Assembly: GCA_030597505.1 (NCBI GenBank)
Contig: JAUVRS010000116.1
Coordinates: 1-7,611, forward strand
DNA from: Desulfobacteraceae bacterium
Lineage (GTDB): Bacteria > Desulfobacterota > DSM-4660 > Desulfatiglandales > Desulfatiglandaceae
Reading direction: 5' to 3'
DNA: 7,611 nucleotides
The notes beneath the pieces are model-generated. The model made no database searches. It saw nothing but the letters and a program-made list of their open reading frames with translations, and was not told the DNA's origin. Of the stretch, positions 5,959 through 7,611 are shown piece after piece (position 1 is the first letter of the stretch; each line of letters begins with the position of its first letter). Made by a program: the position numbers and the translations under genes.

Positions 5959-7092
5959 ATGAGCACCTTATTTGAACCTGTAAAAATCGGGACCATGGAA
6001 ATAAAAAATCGTTTTGTCAGATCTGCCACTTATGATGGATCAGCCGAGAGGAGTGGTCATGTCTCTGAAAGGCAACTCCAGATGTTCGACACACTCGCCC
6101 ATGGCGGGGTCGGTCTGATTGTAACCGGCATTACATACGTAGACCCCTCGGGACAAAACCTGCCCTTCCAAAACTCCATGGCAAACGATGAATATATACT
6201 CGGTTTTAAAAAGCTGAACGATACCGTCCACAACCAAGGCGCAAAAATTGCCATTCAACTGTTTAATGCGGGAAGGGAAAGGGTGAGGTTTCTTAAAGAC
6301 AAAACCGAAGAAGCCATTGCGCCTTCGTTTATCAAAGACGATCCTTATTTTTCTGGAAATTACCGGTCCCTGGAAGAGGATGAAATCCGGCAAATCATAG
6401 AAAACTTCGGCGATGCAGCGAGGAGATCCAGAGAGGCCGGGTTTGATGCTGTTCAGGTCCATGGAGCCCATGGATTTTTGCTGAGTCAATTTCTCTCGCC
6501 ATATACAAACCACCGCGAAGACGACTGGGGCGGCACCCTGGAAAACAGACTCCGTTTTCACCACGAATTGTATGACGATATCAGGAAGAAGGTGGGGGAC
6601 GATTATCCGTTATTTATAAAAATGGGGGTCCAGGACGGGTTTGAAGGGGGACTCGAATTCGGTGAGGGAAAAACAGCTGCCCGGATTATTTCCAGATGGG
6701 GATTTGATGCCCTGGAAATCAGTCAGGGATTGAGAGGAAAGGAGTTTGAAGGCACAGAATTTCGAACCAATATCAGAAACAAAGACCGTGAGGCATATTT
6801 TAGAGAGTGGACTAAGGTAATAAAAGAAGACGTGAATGTGCCCGTTATGATGGTCGGGGGCTTGAGGACCTTTGAACTTATTAAAGAAGTTGTCGACAAA
6901 AAAGAAACTGATTTTATTTCATTATGCCGCCCATTTATAAGGGAGCCCGGCATTGTCAATGACTGGAAAAACGGCAATTACCACAAGGCAACGTGTATAT
7001 CATGTAACAAATGTCTGATGGCCCTGAGAAAGGGAGAACCCCTTTATTGTGTTCAGGAAAAGACAAAAGGGTCTGCTGAACAAAACACCTGA
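5959..7092 (+). CDS. NADH:flavin oxidoreductase, old yellow enzyme family, single-domain with C-terminal cysteine cluster
   Basis: A 377-residue FMN-binding TIM barrel that reduces activated C=C bonds. LFEPVKIGTMEIKNRFVRSATYDG (4-27) is the usual N-terminus of the RSAT subgroup. VHGAHGFLLSQFLSP (167-181) has substrate-anchoring H168 and H171. NHREDDWGGTLENRLRF (184-200) follows, and PVMMVGG (295-301) and SLCRPFIREP (321-330) are the phosphate-binding strands. The usual proton-donor tyrosine after HGAHG is F173. At the C-terminus C346, C349, C352 and C364 (C-x2-C-x2-C-x11-C) resemble the 4Fe-4S ligands of 2,4-dienoyl-CoA reductase (FadH), but the FAD/NAD(P)H domain that normally follows is missing. 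The ATG at 5959 is chosen for AGGAGG five bases upstream and for family length; an in-frame TTG at 5908 is unlikely. It lies 125 bases after the small protein and 53 before the decarboxylase, probably in one operon. An enoyl or dienoyl thioester is a possible substrate. Confidence 0.88.
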   Translation: MSTLFEPVKIGTMEIKNRFVRSATYDGSAERSGHVSERQLQMFDTLAHGGVGLIVTGITYVDPSGQNLPFQNSMANDEYILGFKKLNDTVHNQGAKIAIQLFNAGRERVRFLKDKTEEAIAPSFIKDDPYFSGNYRSLEEDEIRQIIENFGDAARRSREAGFDAVQVHGAHGFLLSQFLSPYTNHREDDWGGTLENRLRFHHELYDDIRKKVGDDYPLFIKMGVQDGFEGGLEFGEGKTAARIISRWGFDALEISQGLRGKEFEGTEFRTNIRNKDREAYFREWTKVIKEDVNVPVMMVGGLRTFELIKEVVDKKETDFISLCRPFIREPGIVNDWKNGNYHKATCISCNKCLMALRKGEPLYCVQEKTKGSAEQNT

Positions 7093-7145
7093 GAAATAAA
7101 ACGTCATGTTTTTTCGTGCCAAAGACAAGATGAGTCGCCCTAAAA

Positions 7146-7611
7146 ATGGATGCTGTTAAGGGCCGATTTTCGCGATTGATGCCGGACCCCGATGTACGCA
7201 GGGAGCTCTGGACAAAAATAATTGAAGCAATTGAACGATATGCCTGCGAGGTCAACACGGCACGCGTATCCCCCGTGCTTGACCCTGAAAAAGTCAGATC
7301 CCTTCTCCAACCGTTTGACTTTAAACAACCCATGGACCCTTTGGAAGCCGTTGATTTTGTGGTAAAGGGTCTGTGGGAACACCAGGTACATACCCCCCAC
7401 CCGCGATATTTCGGACTGTTCAACCCTGCCCCCACGACAATGGGAATCGCGGCGGACATCCTGGTGGCGGCATTCAATCCCCAGATCGCAGCATGGAGCC
7501 ACAGTCCCCTGGCCGCTGAAATCGAACAACATCTTATCCGCACCTTTGGCCAGAAATTGGGTTATGACCCTTCCATCACAGACGGAGTTTTTTGCTCCGG
7601 TGGTGCCGAAG
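7146..7611 (+). CDS. Group II PLP-dependent decarboxylase, 3' truncated by window
   Basis: An open frame with no stop runs to the window end, giving 155 N-terminal residues of an expected 450-500. HPRYFGLFNPAPT (85-97), ADILVAAFNPQIAAWSHSPLAAEIE (103-127) and GVFCSGGAE (147-155) are hallmarks of the aromatic-amino-acid/glutamate/tyrosine decarboxylase family. The last is the start of the PLP phosphate-binding loop. The catalytic lysine (HK motif) and the specificity loops lie outside the window, so the amino-acid substrate cannot be named. A stop codon at 7131-7133 in frame rules out an upstream start. ATG 7146 has only a poor Shine-Dalgarno sequence (a GAG at 7132-7134); an in-frame ATG at 7179 is the alternative but would trim the N-terminal helix. 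It follows the flavin reductase by 53 bases with no clear terminator, so co-transcription is likely. Confidence 0.88.
   Translation, partial: MDAVKGRFSRLMPDPDVRRELWTKIIEAIERYACEVNTARVSPVLDPEKVRSLLQPFDFKQPMDPLEAVDFVVKGLWEHQVHTPHPRYFGLFNPAPTTMGIAADILVAAFNPQIAAWSHSPLAAEIEQHLIRTFGQKLGYDPSITDGVFCSGGAE

Noticed and set aside
7098..7112. AAAAC-loop-GTTTT hairpin after the flavin reductase as a terminator
   Set aside because: It has only a short stem with a single G-C pair and is followed by just two Ts before the next gene, too weak for an intrinsic terminator.
7106..7159. Short open frame of 17 codons before the decarboxylase
   Set aside because: It has no ribosome binding site and overlaps the decarboxylase start in another frame; there is no sign that it is translated.
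1..7611. CRISPR array, tRNA, rRNA or complete insertion sequence
   Set aside because: No regularly spaced repeats, no tRNA-like cloverleaf and no transposase reading frame were seen on either strand.

Overview
This 7.6 kb window most likely comes from a mesophilic, anaerobic, metabolically versatile bacterium, with the sulfate-reducing Desulfobacterota (Desulfobacteraceae-like) as best guess. The reasons are the gene mix (nickel-pincer LarA-family racemase, EutA-type reactivase, acyl-CoA ligase, iron-sulfur-type old-yellow-enzyme homologue) and spacers carrying short dispersed repeats and a large imperfect palindrome. This assignment is inference; there is no rRNA or other marker gene.

Layout. 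(1) 1-855, plus: C-terminal two thirds of a LarA-family 2-hydroxyacid racemase/epimerase, cut by the window start, with the cofactor-binding lysine and its two flanking histidines at the expected spacing. (2) 1015-2445, plus: a full-length EutA homologue, the ATP-dependent reactivase normally paired with B12-dependent ethanolamine ammonia-lyase, here with no EutB or EutC beside it. (3) 2497-3285, minus: an alpha/beta hydrolase of the 3-oxoadipate enol-lactonase type, convergent with eutA. (4) 3286-3965: a 680-base spacer without a convincing gene. It holds a probable promoter for the hydrolase, a degenerate dispersed repeat, and a 247-base nested inverted repeat with a perfect 21-base inner stem. 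(5) 3966-7611, plus: a probable operon of an acyl-CoA ligase, a small four-cysteine protein translationally coupled to it (TAATG overlap), a single-domain old-yellow-enzyme-like flavin reductase with a C-terminal cysteine cluster, and the N-terminal part of a group II PLP-dependent decarboxylase running off the end.

The plus-strand cluster of ligase, flavin reductase and decarboxylase suggests activation of a carboxylic acid to its CoA thioester and reduction of an unsaturated intermediate. No substrate can be read from sequence alone, and the decarboxylase may serve another job. The most unusual points are the EutA without its lyase next to a LarA homologue, the flavin reductase that keeps an iron-sulfur-like cysteine set but lacks the usual second domain and the usual proton-donor tyrosine, and the palindromic repeat family in the spacers upstream of two plus-strand genes.
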